From contig CALKEZ010000041.1 in assembly GCA_938084745.1 (NCBI GenBank), forward strand, positions 1-36,355: a DNA stretch of 36,355 nucleotides. Reading direction: 5' to 3'. Origin of the DNA: an uncultured Gammaproteobacteria bacterium. Its GTDB lineage: Bacteria; Pseudomonadota; Gammaproteobacteria; Eutrophobiales; Eutrophobiaceae. The notes below the pieces were generated by a model, which made no database searches, was not told the DNA's origin, and saw nothing but the letters and a program-made list of their open reading frames with translations. Of this stretch, positions 23,561 through 33,681 are shown piece after piece. Each line of letters begins with the position of its first letter. The stretch's first letter is position 1. The translations under genes were made by a program, and so were the position numbers.

Positions 23561-25483
23561 TTACCAACCGCCACCACCGCCACCACCGCCACCGCCACCG
23601 CCACCGGAAAAGCCACCGCCGCCACTGCCTGAAGATGAACCGGGTGCGGACGATGAGGATGCTACTGCGCTGGATAGGGAACTACTGAAAGCGCTTGAAA
23701 AATTTGAAATATTATGAGGATGCCAGTGACTCCCGTGATACCAGCCCGGTGAATAGTTGGCTTCACCCGTGGAGGCAGATTGCAATACTTCTTCAAACTG
23801 CTTTCCCCATTGCTGCTCTATGCCGAGTGCAATGGCGTAAGGTAATATGCGTTCAAATAATTCAGGCGTTTTGCCACCGGAATACTTGTACTCAAGCTCA
23901 TGCCTGTCCGCTACTTCGATATAACGTTTAAAACCAGCAATTTTATCCATAATCTCACGACCAGCCAGAGTGGGGGCTTTAAGTAATTCATAAAAGAGGC
24001 CATTAATCAGGGCGATGACGATAATCATGACAGGGATTGACCATGAACTTTCCTGAGCGAGCATGAAAAAAACCATCACTTCGAAGAACATAAAAATAGC
24101 GGCAAATGCGGTTGCCCCCAGCGCACCTGAAAACCCGGTGAAAGATCGAACACGCTGCCATGCATGCCAGGCGTTAGTAATTAAACCAAAAACAGCCAAC
24201 GACCAGAAACTTAGCCAGACCATCATGAATAATACTGGTGCAATAGATGACACTTTGACCTGGAATAAAATGGACGTAACCATAACAATGAATGAAATAC
24301 CCAAACCAAAGAAAAAATAGCCTGAATTTGTAATGAAATAGATTTTTTCATAATCCTTTTCCAGTGAAGCCTGGTGTGCATCAATGGCAGCTGAGATTTT
24401 TCTGTGATTCGTATTCTTTAAAACAAGCTCATCATTATCATTGAATAACTTCGAGAGTAATTTTTTTTCTCCCGCAGCCAGCGTTTGTTCACCGGCAGTC
24501 TGTTTTTGCAAGGTATACTGCTTGTCTGCATCTTCACTTATCACCAGATAGCCTTTTACGGCCAGATTGACAAGTGCAGCCGCAAAACACGTTTTATCAT
24601 AGCCCATCTTCTTGATGAAACGCATAGAGGAGGGGGAGTAACCGTGCGGGGGTTCATAATGCGGAAAGATAATACCCTGTTCGGGATCCTTGCCTACTCG
24701 CGACCAGACGAACAAGTAATAAATTATTAACAAAAGCATTCCAATTATACCAATAGCAAGCCCGCTATTATCGATCAGTAGATTCGACAACTTCGTTTTC
24801 AGGTCAGGTTCCATGACATGTCCCTTGGGCCAGTTAACAACAATAGTTAGGCCTTGATGTCGTTTTAATCTTTTTGTTGTCTGGAAATGCGAAACGGCTT
24901 CATTATCAACATTAGCGATGTAGTTTGTTTGTTTGCTACCCGTTTTCCCTGTGTAGCCGGTGAGTTTAATCTCTTCAGGCTTGATGTTCAGAGGGAGAGT
25001 TATATCTGCGCTTGCTTGTTTAATTGGAAAGTCCCATTCATTACCGGTGACATTCCAATAGAGTTCATCGTAGTCCTTAAAATAGCCAAGCTGGCGATTC
25101 GTTTTATAACGAATCTCGAATTTATGTTCGCCCGATTTAAGAATGACGTCCTTACTGCCAATGTAAATTCGAACCCCTTTTTTTGTTTCTTCGATATGAT
25201 GTTTTTCATCGCTATCATTACGTTTAATACCTATTAAATCAAAGCCGACTTTATAATGATTGCCAAAACGATCTTTGTATTTGAGTGGTAAGTCGCGATA
25301 GATTCCTCGTTTAATCTTGTCCTGTTCAGATATCACGGTGATAGTTTCGGTAACGAGCATGTCCGAATTTTCCAATACATGGATATCACTATGGTAAGAC
25401 TTGATATGTTCCTTTGCAGAAGCGGAGTGAAAAGGTATAAGAACTAAAATAAAGCAATAAATTAAAGTGCTTAACCGGGACAT
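23561..25483 (-). CDS. DUF2207 membrane protein with glycine-rich tail
   Basis: About 640 residues: a signal peptide (MSRLSTLIYCFILVLIPFHSASA), an extracytoplasmic DUF2207 domain (about 25-230: VTETITVISEQDKIKRGIYR, then the ELYWNVTGNEWDFPI stretch), a membrane helix near 245-265, a cytosolic segment, a block of helices (about 385-500) and a C-terminal Ser- and Gly-rich tail. The tail ends in SGSGGGGFSGGGGGGG and Trp and is encoded by a (CCACCG)-like microsatellite. ATG 25483 begins the signal peptide; a TTG at 25498 overlapping lemA is less likely. The pair with LemA is common in bacteria and its function is not established. Repeat-length variation in the tail is expected. Confidence 0.92.
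   Translation of the reverse strand: MSRLSTLIYCFILVLIPFHSASAKEHIKSYHSDIHVLENSDMLVTETITVISEQDKIKRGIYRDLPLKYKDRFGNHYKVGFDLIGIKRNDSDEKHHIEETKKGVRIYIGSKDVILKSGEHKFEIRYKTNRQLGYFKDYDELYWNVTGNEWDFPIKQASADITLPLNIKPEEIKLTGYTGKTGSKQTNYIANVDNEAVSHFQTTKRLKRHQGLTIVVNWPKGHVMEPDLKTKLSNLLIDNSGLAIGIIGMLLLIIYYLFVWSRVGKDPEQGIIFPHYEPPHGYSPSSMRFIKKMGYDKTCFAAALVNLAVKGYLVISEDADKQYTLQKQTAGEQTLAAGEKKLLSKLFNDNDELVLKNTNHRKISAAIDAHQASLEKDYEKIYFITNSGYFFFGLGISFIVMVTSILFQVKVSSIAPVLFMMVWLSFWSLAVFGLITNAWHAWQRVRSFTGFSGALGATAFAAIFMFFEVMVFFMLAQESSWSIPVMIIVIALINGLFYELLKAPTLAGREIMDKIAGFKRYIEVADRHELEYKYSGGKTPELFERILPYAIALGIEQQWGKQFEEVLQSASTGEANYSPGWYHGSHWHPHNISNFSSAFSSSLSSAVASSSSAPGSSSGSGGGGFSGGGGGGGGGGGGGW
23567..23606. repeat. 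CCACCG/CCGCCA microsatellite
   Basis: About 40 bases of an imperfect CCACCG repeat encode the poly-glycine end of the DUF2207 protein on the minus strand. Slippage here would change only the glycine count in most cases. Confidence 0.8.
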
Positions 25484-25494
25484 CGTATTGATCT

Positions 25495-26013
25495 TCAATC
25501 CAGATCTGCCTGAAAATAATTAGCGGGTTGAAAACGAAAAAATTGAGCGATTAACAAATCAGGAAAAGAGTCGATACGAATATTAAGGTTTCTAACAGCG
25601 CCATTGTAATAACGACGTGCATACTGAATATGGTTTTCCACATCTGTCAGGTTCAGTTGTAGATCAAGGAATGACTGGTTCGCTTTTAAATCCGGATAGG
25701 CTTCGGCCAGTATGAGCAGTTGTTTTAGTTCGGAACCTAATGCTCTTTCCGTTTCGCTAATTTCAGTGACTTTGTCGCTGTGTTCACTACGAGCACGTAA
25801 TTCAGTAATGGTCGTTAATGTTGCTGATTCGAAAGCGGCATACTGTTTGACTGCTTCTACCAGTTTTGGAATCAAGTCATGACGGCGTTTAAGTTGTACG
25901 CCAATATCACTCCATGCGGCCTGTACACGGATTTTGTCACGCACTAATAAATTGTAGCTGATGATCATCCAGGCCAGTAAGGGAATGGTAATAAATACAA
26001 ATGCTTCTATCAT
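25495..26013 (-). CDS. LemA family protein
   Basis: A 172-residue protein with one N-terminal membrane helix (about 2-22) and a helical LemA domain. Motifs are NLLVRDKIRVQAAWSDIGVQ, LKRRHDLIPKLVEAVKQYA, LILAEAYPDLKANQSF and ENHIQYARRYYNGAVRNLN. It is first in a two-gene operon with DUF2207. LemA proteins are membrane-bound and frequent beside DUF2207 or TPM-domain proteins; no biochemical role is fixed. It is divergent from the M28 peptidase, and a perfect 14-base palindrome lies between them. Confidence 0.95.
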   Translation of the reverse strand: MIEAFVFITIPLLAWMIISYNLLVRDKIRVQAAWSDIGVQLKRRHDLIPKLVEAVKQYAAFESATLTTITELRARSEHSDKVTEISETERALGSELKQLLILAEAYPDLKANQSFLDLQLNLTDVENHIQYARRYYNGAVRNLNIRIDSFPDLLIAQFFRFQPANYFQADLD

Positions 26014-26046
26014 AGGTTAATATACTTATTTATTTTTCAGCAGGGT

Positions 26047-26060
26047 TAATCTCGAGATTA
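26047..26060. promoter_or_regulatory. 14-bp perfect palindrome in divergent promoter region
   Basis: TAATCTCGAGATTA reads the same on both strands and lies 33 bases from lemA and 10 bases before the M28 peptidase start. It could bind a dimeric regulator controlling one or both genes. No matching copy was noticed elsewhere in the window, so this is a candidate only. Confidence 0.4.
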
Positions 26061-26070
26061 CTTTAATAAA

Positions 26071-27072
26071 ATGAAAAAATCATCCGCTCCAGTGCTCATC
26101 GCCATTTTATTACTTATACTTGTTCCTGTTTTGCTGGTTTATGTTTGTGTCAAGATGCCCGGCCAGACCTTATCCTCAGAGTTATTACCTTTAACAGAAC
26201 CGCAAAAAGAACTGTCATCCCGATTACGCGGACATGTGACATATTTGGCCGGCGAGATAGGTGAGCGTCATTATGGTGAACTCAAGGCATATAATAAAGC
26301 AGCAACCTATATTAATGACGCGCTTCGAGATGCGGGTCTAGTGCCTTATGAAGAATCATTTGGCGAAAAGTCTCAATTTCAAAATATAATTGCGGAGCAT
26401 TATGGTTCACGTCTGGCCGATGAAGTCATTGTAGTCGGGGCACATTACGATACCGTATGGATGACTCCCGGTGCAGATGATAATGCTTCAGGTGTCGCAG
26501 TAATGATAGAGCTTGCAAAGCTATTAAAAACAATCAAACTCGATCGGACCATCCGGTTTATTGCGTTTGCCAATGAGGAAACGCCATATTATTTAACTGA
26601 AAATATGGGGAGTCTGTTTCACGCAAAACGATCTTTTGAGAGAGCTGATAACATTATGGCAATGTTTTCACTCGAGATGTTGGGCTACTTCTCAAATAAA
26701 GCAGATAGCCAGTCCTACCCAGCACCCTTCAACTGGTTTTACCCAAATACGGCGAACTTCGTTGCTTTTGTCAGTAATTTTAATTCACGCCCGCTACTCG
26801 AGACGAGCATCTCTCTCTTTCGGGACTCAAAATCATTCCCCTCGGAAGGACTCACTGCACCGGTCGCATTAGTTCCCAATGTCAGACGCTCGGACCATGC
26901 CTCATTTTGGCAATATAATTACCCCGCTATTATGGTGACAGATACGGCAGCGTATAGAAATTTTGCCTATCACAATAGCCGAGATGTGCCTGACAGCCTT
27001 GATTATGAGGCAATGGCTCGGATTACCACGGGACTAATCTCGGTACTCAAAGCTATCGCCGGGACGGAATAA
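26071..27072 (+). CDS. M28 family zinc peptidase (membrane-anchored)
   Basis: A 333-residue M28 metallopeptidase that probably acts as an aminopeptidase outside the cytoplasmic membrane: residues 7-27 form an uncleaved signal anchor. Zinc ligands and catalytic residues fall in the usual order: H125 and D127 in GAHYDT, D136 in GADDNASG, the general base E169 or E170 in ANEE, then SLEMLGYFS, and a final His in AYHNSRD. A SDHASFW segment also precedes the last motif. The ribosome-binding site is poor. It is transcribed away from lemA and precedes glycerate kinase by 157 bases. Confidence 0.93.
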   Translation: MKKSSAPVLIAILLLILVPVLLVYVCVKMPGQTLSSELLPLTEPQKELSSRLRGHVTYLAGEIGERHYGELKAYNKAATYINDALRDAGLVPYEESFGEKSQFQNIIAEHYGSRLADEVIVVGAHYDTVWMTPGADDNASGVAVMIELAKLLKTIKLDRTIRFIAFANEETPYYLTENMGSLFHAKRSFERADNIMAMFSLEMLGYFSNKADSQSYPAPFNWFYPNTANFVAFVSNFNSRPLLETSISLFRDSKSFPSEGLTAPVALVPNVRRSDHASFWQYNYPAIMVTDTAAYRNFAYHNSRDVPDSLDYEAMARITTGLISVLKAIAGTE

Positions 27073-27229
27073 GGAAAAGGTTTTTTAATATCTACCAAAT
27101 ACCTTAAACTATCTGGTAAGAAGCACTGAGCAAGGTCAGGCTGCCTCGCCTCTATGCGTTATAACTACAATAGTCTTTTCATCTTAAATCAATACTTTCT
27201 AGAATCGCTGTCATTGGGAGGACGCTTTA

Positions 27230-28402
27230 ATGAAAATAATTCTTGCCCCGGATTCCTTTAAAGGAAATTTAACCTCACTACAAGTTGCTGCTGCGTTTGA
27301 AAAGGGTATTAAACGTGTGTTGCCAAAAGCGAATTGTATCAAGGTACCAATGGCAGATGGTGGTGAAGGAACCGTACAATCGCTGGTCGATGCTACGGGT
27401 GGAAAATTTATTCGTAAGCGTGTTACCGGACCGGCGGGCAGTCCCGTCTCGGCGCGTTATGGCATGCTGGCTGATGGAGAAACTGCCGTTATTGAAATGG
27501 CAGAGGCATCGGGTTTACCTTTGGTTAGCGGCAAGCAGATGAACCCGCTCAAGACCACTACCTACGGTACCGGAGAACTGATTCTGGATGCCGCCAAACG
27601 TGGCGCGAAAAAAATCATAATTGGTATAGGTGGTTCGGCAACAAATGATGGTGGTGTAGGTATGGCACAGGCATTGGGTGTTCGTTTCATTAATAAACAA
27701 GGATCGGAAATTACAGAAACAGGGGCGGGCGGTATGTTAGACAAGATCGCTCATATTGATATGAAGGATATCAATCCATTAGTCAAAAAACTGAAAATTA
27801 TTGTAGCAAGTGATGTGAATAATCCACTCTGTGGTAAAACCGGAGCTTCGGCTGTATTCGGTCCGCAAAAAGGAGCGACGCCAGCCATGGTCAAGATACT
27901 GGATACTAATCTTAAAGATCTGGCGAATATCATCAAAACCGATCTTAAAAAAGACGTGGTTAATTTAAAAGGAGCGGGTGCCGCTGGCGGATTAGGTGCC
28001 GGTCTGGTTGCATTTGCCGGAGCACGAATGAAGAGTGGTATCGATATCGTATTGGAAGCAACCAATATTGCACAACACATTAAAGGTTCAGATCTGGTTA
28101 TCACCGGGGAAGGGCGGGTTGATTTTCAAACTGCTTTTGGGAAAACACCTTCCGGTGTAGCGAAAGCTGCTCGGAAGCATCATGTTCCAACTATCGCTAT
28201 TGGCGGCGGTATAACCGACGATGCTAATGGTGTGTTTATGCATGGCATAGATGGATTGGAAAGTGCCTGTGCTCGTGACATGTCTCTGGATGAAGCGATA
28301 GCCAATTCAAAACAACATCTTGCGAATGCAGCTGAACGTGTTATACGTTTGATACTCATAGGGAAGAAATTAAATAAAAAAAAATCAGGACAACGTAAAT
28401 AA
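27230..28402 (+). CDS. Glycerate 2-kinase (GarK/GlxK family)
   Basis: A 390-residue glycerate kinase of the GarK/GlxK type (PF02595), which makes 2-phosphoglycerate from D-glycerate and ATP. Motifs are LAPDSFKGNLTS (N-terminus), VPMADGGEGTVQSLV, TTTYGTGELI, IGGSATNDGGVGMAQALG and ITGEGRVDFQTAFGKTPSG. A strong GGGAGGA lies before the ATG. The lysine-rich C-terminal tail (about 370-390) is longer than usual. It is followed 58 bases later by avtA on the same strand. No glycolate or tartronate genes are nearby, so the source of glycerate is not visible here. Confidence 0.95.
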   Translation: MKIILAPDSFKGNLTSLQVAAAFEKGIKRVLPKANCIKVPMADGGEGTVQSLVDATGGKFIRKRVTGPAGSPVSARYGMLADGETAVIEMAEASGLPLVSGKQMNPLKTTTYGTGELILDAAKRGAKKIIIGIGGSATNDGGVGMAQALGVRFINKQGSEITETGAGGMLDKIAHIDMKDINPLVKKLKIIVASDVNNPLCGKTGASAVFGPQKGATPAMVKILDTNLKDLANIIKTDLKKDVVNLKGAGAAGGLGAGLVAFAGARMKSGIDIVLEATNIAQHIKGSDLVITGEGRVDFQTAFGKTPSGVAKAARKHHVPTIAIGGGITDDANGVFMHGIDGLESACARDMSLDEAIANSKQHLANAAERVIRLILIGKKLNKKKSGQRK

Positions 28403-28460
28403 CGTTATCTCCATATCAGGTTCAATAAGAGCCTGATTAATCAATTTCAATTAATGAGCC

Positions 28461-29708
28461 ATGAAGTTCTCCAAGTTTGCATCACGTTTTAGCAGTCAAT
28501 CCGGAATTGTTCAGCTTATGGATGATCTGGGTAATGCTATGGCGGGCAACACAGATGTTTTGATGCTTGGTGGCGGTAACCCCAGCCATATACCCGGAGT
28601 GCAACAATACTTCAGGGATTCGTTACATCGTTTAATAGATAATCCTGCGTTATTTTCACATGCGATCGGTAACTATGAATTACCACAGGGTAATCAGCGC
28701 TTTATCAATGCCATTGTTGAAATGATGAATAAACAATATCAATGGGGTATTAAAGCCGAGAATGTCGCATTGACAATTGGTAGCCAGTCCGCATTTTTCT
28801 TTTTATTCAATATGCTGGCTGGTGAAAATGAAGCAGGAGTTCACAATCAAATCCTGTTGCCGATGACGCCAGAGTATATTGGTTATTCCGATGTTGGTTT
28901 AAGCGACAATATGTTTTATTCCTATCGTCCATTGATTCAAAAACTGGATGATCATTTTTTCAAATACCATGTCAATTTTGATGAGATGGTAATTCGTAAT
29001 AATACTGCGGCGATGTGCGTATCAAGACCAACAAATCCAACGGGCAATGTCTTGTCTGATGAAGAAGTGGCGAGACTTTTATCACTTGCAGAGACACATG
29101 ATATACCTTTGATTATTGATAATGCTTACGGCGAACCCTTTCCGAATATAATTTTTACCGATACCAGCCCGGTCTGGAATAAAAATATCATTTACTGTAT
29201 GAGTTTATCCAAAGTGGGTTTGCCGGGTACGCGCACAGGTATAGTTATCGCGGATGAAGCAGTCATAAATTTGATCAGAAATATGAACGCCGTTATTAAT
29301 CTTGCCACCGCAAACTTTGGTGCCATGATAGCAACAGATCTCGTGCATAGCGGTGAAATAATACGGTTGTCTAAATTATTGATTAAACCGTTTTACAAGG
29401 AAAAAGTGACGCATGCTGTTGAAGTCTTAAAGCGCGAGCTTGCCGGCATGGATTATTATATCCATAAACCGGAAGGGGCCCTTTTTCTGTGGCTTTGGTT
29501 ACCAAGCTTGCCTATAAGTTCTGATGAACTATATGAGCGGTTGAAAGCAAAAGGTGTGATCGTTATATCAGGCTCACATTTCTTCCCGGGGCTGGATGAA
29601 GACTGGATACATAAGCATCAATGTTTACGTATCACTTACTCAATGGATAATAATGTCGTTGAGCAAGGGATAAAACTTATTGCAGAAGAACTTAAAAGTA
29701 TTCTTTAG
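28461..29708 (+). CDS. avtA: Valine-pyruvate aminotransferase
   Basis: A 415-residue PLP-dependent class I/II aminotransferase matching AvtA, which swaps amino groups between valine and pyruvate (alanine). Typical text is SGIVQLMDDLGNAM and MLGGGNPSHIPGV near the start, NYELPQGNQRF, SRPTNPTGNVL, IIDNAYGEPFPN, and the PLP lysine in SLSKVGLPGTRTG (K about 253). The arginine for the carboxylate lies near QCLRITYS. It follows glycerate kinase and may share its transcript. It converges on sohB, with only six bases between the two stops and no visible terminator. Confidence 0.95.
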   Translation: MKFSKFASRFSSQSGIVQLMDDLGNAMAGNTDVLMLGGGNPSHIPGVQQYFRDSLHRLIDNPALFSHAIGNYELPQGNQRFINAIVEMMNKQYQWGIKAENVALTIGSQSAFFFLFNMLAGENEAGVHNQILLPMTPEYIGYSDVGLSDNMFYSYRPLIQKLDDHFFKYHVNFDEMVIRNNTAAMCVSRPTNPTGNVLSDEEVARLLSLAETHDIPLIIDNAYGEPFPNIIFTDTSPVWNKNIIYCMSLSKVGLPGTRTGIVIADEAVINLIRNMNAVINLATANFGAMIATDLVHSGEIIRLSKLLIKPFYKEKVTHAVEVLKRELAGMDYYIHKPEGALFLWLWLPSLPISSDELYERLKAKGVIVISGSHFFPGLDEDWIHKHQCLRITYSMDNNVVEQGIKLIAEELKSIL

Positions 29709-29714
29709 CTTATC

Positions 29715-30704
29715 TCAGCGGCCATCAATCGAAGCAAGTAGATTAGCGCCAAATGAGAATAGCTTTTCTGTTACCGGTTTTTTGCGCTCATACTTTATTT
29801 CAAATACATCACTCTCCTTCGCAGCATCAGTGAGATAATCGTCACTGGTGACCAATTCATCGACGAGTTTGAGATCTAAAGCGCGTTTTCCATACCAGTG
29901 TTCGCCTGTTGCAATCTTGTCAATGTCGACCTGCGCTCTATTGTCTTTCACGAACTCTTTAAAGAGATGATGTGTGTCTTCCAGTTCTTCCTTGAATTTC
30001 TCTCGATCTTTATCGGTGTTCTCACCGAATAACGTCAATGTCCTTTTATAATCCCCGGCAGTTATTTGTTCAAAGTCGATATCCATTTTTTTCAGTAAGC
30101 GATGAAAGTTGGGGATTTGCGCCAGCACTCCAATAGATCCAAGAATCGCAAATGGCGCGGCAATAATTTTATTTGCAACACAGGCCATCATATAACCGCC
30201 ACTTGCCGCGACCTTATCAACCGCTACGGTCAATGTGATGTCCTTATCACGAATACGCCTTAGTTGTGATGCCCCGAGGCCATAACCATGCACAGTACCA
30301 CCACCGCTTTCCAGTATTACCACGACTTCATCTTTTTTATCAGCAATTGTAAGAATAGCCGTTATCTCTTCTCTTAGAGAAGAAACGCTGGTGGCTTTAA
30401 TATCGCCTTTGAATTCGAGGACAAAGGTCTTCTTTTTTGCATCGGAAGTTTGCTTCTCAGACACCTTCTGTTCTTGTTTGTGGTGCTTTAAATATTTTTT
30501 GAAATCTTTCTTGTTTAACACTTGTGAATTCAGCATGAAACTCATGGTGTCGTATTTATCATTAATGTTTTTTACATGAAGATGCTCATGCTCACCTTTC
30601 CCACGCATTATAATCACTATGACAGAACCGACGATAAGTACTAATAATGCCGAGATAGTGCCCAGCTTTGCCAGAAACATCCCATATTCAGTCAAAAATT
30701 CCAC
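29715..30704 (-). CDS. sohB: Putative periplasmic signal-peptide-peptidase-like protease
   Basis: A 329-residue S49 peptidase of the SohB type. An N-terminal membrane helix (about 12-33) is followed by the S49 N-domain, then the protease core. The nucleophile is S168 in KVAASGGYMMA and the general base K220 in GDYKRTLTLFGENT. The N-terminus MEFLTEYGMFLAKLGT matches E. coli SohB, which fixes the GTG start at 30704 (AGGAG is nine bases upstream). The KTFVLEFKGDIKA stretch also fits. It is thought to degrade membrane or periplasmic protein fragments. It is divergent from the DUF2339 gene. Confidence 0.95.
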   Translation of the reverse strand: MEFLTEYGMFLAKLGTISALLVLIVGSVIVIIMRGKGEHEHLHVKNINDKYDTMSFMLNSQVLNKKDFKKYLKHHKQEQKVSEKQTSDAKKKTFVLEFKGDIKATSVSSLREEITAILTIADKKDEVVVILESGGGTVHGYGLGASQLRRIRDKDITLTVAVDKVAASGGYMMACVANKIIAAPFAILGSIGVLAQIPNFHRLLKKMDIDFEQITAGDYKRTLTLFGENTDKDREKFKEELEDTHHLFKEFVKDNRAQVDIDKIATGEHWYGKRALDLKLVDELVTSDDYLTDAAKESDVFEIKYERKKPVTEKLFSFGANLLASIDGR

Positions 30705-30855
30705 TACGATAAACTCCTGAGTTGTATTTGTGTTTTTAATTTGGGCATTATAACGAGATAATCTATTCGCAGCGCATAATTATTAACTGGTTTTTATCAC
30801 CACCAGCATTATGGCTAATTATCGATAGACCCGAAACCTGAGGTGACAATCAGCT

Positions 30856-33567
30856 ATGAAATTTATCTTCGGCATAATTGGTGGCTATATAGGCGCTCTG
30901 ATTGATTCCCTAAGCGGGTTTTGTTTCGGTGTTGCTATCGGGTTTTTATTTGGCTATGTCATAGAGCTAAAAAAAATGTTGCAAATATTGGAAGAAAAAA
31001 TATCCCGCATCCAATTAAACCTTTCTGATAAAAGTGACATAGTAGACAAATCAATCTCCAACGGATATGGGGTTGATAACCTCAAGCAGGTAAAAACCTC
31101 AGCTGATGAACAAAATCCTGACTCAGAAGCAATAACACAAATCAATACAGTCGAGACAGCATCGGCGATACACCAGCGCAGCAGTTCAACATCATCACCC
31201 GGTATTCAGGTTGATAACAGCAACACCACTTCTATAAGTAACCTCATCTCGTTAGTTAAAAGTTTTTTTACGACGGGTAATGTTGTTGTTAAAGCAGGCG
31301 TCATTATTTTATTTTTTGGCGTTGCATTTTTACTTAAATATGCAATGCAACGTAATGCTTTCCCTATCGAATTACGGTTGCTTACCGTTAGCGCCGGGGC
31401 AATAGGCATGCTGATATTTGGCTGGCGAATACGACTTGAAAAGTTGCGTTATGCACTGGTATTACAGGGTGGTGCCGTTGGCATCCTGTACCTGACTGTA
31501 TTCTCTGCTGCTAAACTCTATTCGGTTTTGCCGTTCGTATTGACGTTGTTAGTAATGATTGCCCTGGTTGTCTTTGCCTGTTTGCTAGCGATCCTGCAAA
31601 ACTCACGTTCATTAGCTTGTTTTGCGACTATCGGTGGTTTTCTTGCGCCAGTTTTGATTTCAAGTGGCAGCGGCAGTCATATAGCATTGTTTTCATATTA
31701 CGCGCTTTTAAATGCCGGCATCTTTGGTATAGCCTGGTTTAAGGCTTGGCGTATATTGAATTGGCTTGGTTTTGTTTTTACTTTTGTTATTGCTTCACTT
31801 TGGGGGCACGATTCTTATCGTCCGGAATATTTCAATACAACGGAGCCATTCCTGATCCTTTTCTTCTTTTATTATGTTGTTATTTCCGTCTTGTATGCAT
31901 ACAAACAACCGCCACAGTTGAAAGGCCTGGTTGATGGTTCTTTAGTGTTCGGTGTACCTCTGGTCGGTTTCGCGTTACAGAGTTTATTGGTAGCTGAATA
32001 TGAGTACGGTCAGGCATTGTCTGCATGCATGATGGGCGCGGTCTATCTTTTACTAGCAAGTTGGCTTTGGGGAAAATCGGCCCAGGGTATGCGCCTGTTA
32101 GCAGAATCGTTTCTGGCATTGGGTATTATTTTTGGCAGTTTAGCTATTCCATTTACATTGGACGGTAACTGGACTGCTGCTGCATGGGCGCTGGAAGGTG
32201 CCGGTATAAGTTGGATCGGAATTAGGCAACAGCGTCTCTTGTCCAGAATTTTTGGTGTCTTATTACAGCTCGCTGGCGGACTTATATTTTTCGTATCATC
32301 GCTGCCAATGACGGATTCTTTGCCGATCTTGAATAGTGCTTACATTGGTTTATTACTGTTAAGCATAGGTGGTTTGTTTAGTGCATTTGTTTTTTATAAA
32401 CACAAATTCCAATTAATGCGGGGCGAACAATCGCTACATTGGATTTTATTGGCTTGGGCTTTGATTTGGTGGTTCTGTTCCGGCCTTATTGAGATTGATA
32501 GGCATGTATTGCCGCAATACCAGGTAAATATGGCGTTATTTTTTATCGCCATAAGTATGTTGCTGATTTCACTTATGGCACGATTATTAAGCTGGAAAGC
32601 AGCTGAATTCCCTCCAGTTTTTTTATTGCCGGGAATGTATTTGATTACCCTGGTACAACTATTTGATGCACCCGCAGGTAATTTATTAAGCAATTTTGGA
32701 TACATTAGCTGGATCATCGCTTTTACCTTACAACTGCTTATCTTATATCGATGTAAACGCATATGGTCGAAGCCATTATTGTATTTATGGCATTCACTAA
32801 CGTTATATCTTTTTATATTTCTATCTAGCTGGATTGTTGCTGACATCGTTAATGACTTTTTTCCTGAAGTACGAGTATGGGCAGACATTAGTTGGGGAGC
32901 TATACCCGCTCTAATAATCTTTTTAATGATGTATTTCAGGGAACGGTTAGCCTGGCCGCTGATGAGTTATCCTCAAAGCTATCTTGGTAAGGGACTGCTT
33001 CCGGTTGTGACTTATCTGGGAATATGGGTTGTTTTTGCCAGTTATTTAAAAGGTGACCCTCATCCTTTACCGTATGTAACGATTATCAATCCTCTGGAAT
33101 TATCACAACTCTTTTGTATCTGCCTGATGTTCAATTGGGCGTTAGTTATCCAGAAAGGAAAGATTGACGATATCGTTTATTCTAATATTTCAGTAGCTTT
33201 AAACAGCATCGGTGTCATTACTTTTATTTGGCTAACCTCGGTAGTCGCGCATTCAGTACATTTCTATGCAGGAATACGATTTACTGAATCAGCAATGATG
33301 GCGTCGAATATATTTCAAACCAGTCTTTCTATTGTCTGGACGTTAATGGCCGTTATTGAGATGTGGCTAGGTACACGCAAAGAGTATAGAAAGCTCTGGT
33401 TTGCGGGTGCAGGTCTTTTGACTATTGTGGTGATTAAGTTATTTCTGATTGATTTAGCAGATAGTGGCGGCATCACCCGCATTGTATCGTTTATGACCGT
33501 CGGAATATTGATCCTGGTTATAGGTTATTTTTCGCCAATACCACCTAAAAAGGTGACGACTGAATAA
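30856..33567 (+). CDS. DUF2339 large polytopic membrane protein
   Basis: A 903-residue protein with a short hydrophobic N-terminus, a coiled-coil or linker region (about 38-125, Ser/Asn/Thr-rich), then more than twenty membrane helices to the end. The first membrane block has GNVVVKAGVIILFFGVAFLL, KYAMQRNAFPIELRL and the LQGGAVGILYLTVFSAAKLY stretch, all typical of DUF2339 (PF10101). The LAESFLALGIIFGSLAIPFT and ALEGAGISWIGIRQQ segments also match. It acts in the cytoplasmic membrane; its function is unknown. GAGGTG precedes the ATG. The window shows no partner gene that would indicate a role. Confidence 0.92.
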   Translation: MKFIFGIIGGYIGALIDSLSGFCFGVAIGFLFGYVIELKKMLQILEEKISRIQLNLSDKSDIVDKSISNGYGVDNLKQVKTSADEQNPDSEAITQINTVETASAIHQRSSSTSSPGIQVDNSNTTSISNLISLVKSFFTTGNVVVKAGVIILFFGVAFLLKYAMQRNAFPIELRLLTVSAGAIGMLIFGWRIRLEKLRYALVLQGGAVGILYLTVFSAAKLYSVLPFVLTLLVMIALVVFACLLAILQNSRSLACFATIGGFLAPVLISSGSGSHIALFSYYALLNAGIFGIAWFKAWRILNWLGFVFTFVIASLWGHDSYRPEYFNTTEPFLILFFFYYVVISVLYAYKQPPQLKGLVDGSLVFGVPLVGFALQSLLVAEYEYGQALSACMMGAVYLLLASWLWGKSAQGMRLLAESFLALGIIFGSLAIPFTLDGNWTAAAWALEGAGISWIGIRQQRLLSRIFGVLLQLAGGLIFFVSSLPMTDSLPILNSAYIGLLLLSIGGLFSAFVFYKHKFQLMRGEQSLHWILLAWALIWWFCSGLIEIDRHVLPQYQVNMALFFIAISMLLISLMARLLSWKAAEFPPVFLLPGMYLITLVQLFDAPAGNLLSNFGYISWIIAFTLQLLILYRCKRIWSKPLLYLWHSLTLYLFIFLSSWIVADIVNDFFPEVRVWADISWGAIPALIIFLMMYFRERLAWPLMSYPQSYLGKGLLPVVTYLGIWVVFASYLKGDPHPLPYVTIINPLELSQLFCICLMFNWALVIQKGKIDDIVYSNISVALNSIGVITFIWLTSVVAHSVHFYAGIRFTESAMMASNIFQTSLSIVWTLMAVIEMWLGTRKEYRKLWFAGAGLLTIVVIKLFLIDLADSGGITRIVSFMTVGILILVIGYFSPIPPKKVTTE

Positions 33568-33681
33568 AGAAAAAACATCTGCGTGAAAAATAGCGAGAGA
33601 CAGCGGTAACTGAATGAATTGATACGCGATGGTTGCTGAGAAGTGTAATTACAGACACCTTCAGGCAGGCGACTTTTTAGT

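Noticed and set aside
23379..23567. 62-codon minus-strand ORF between the SRPBCC and DUF2207 genes
   Set aside because: It overlaps the starts and ends of both neighbours, lacks a ribosome-binding site and has no recognisable content.
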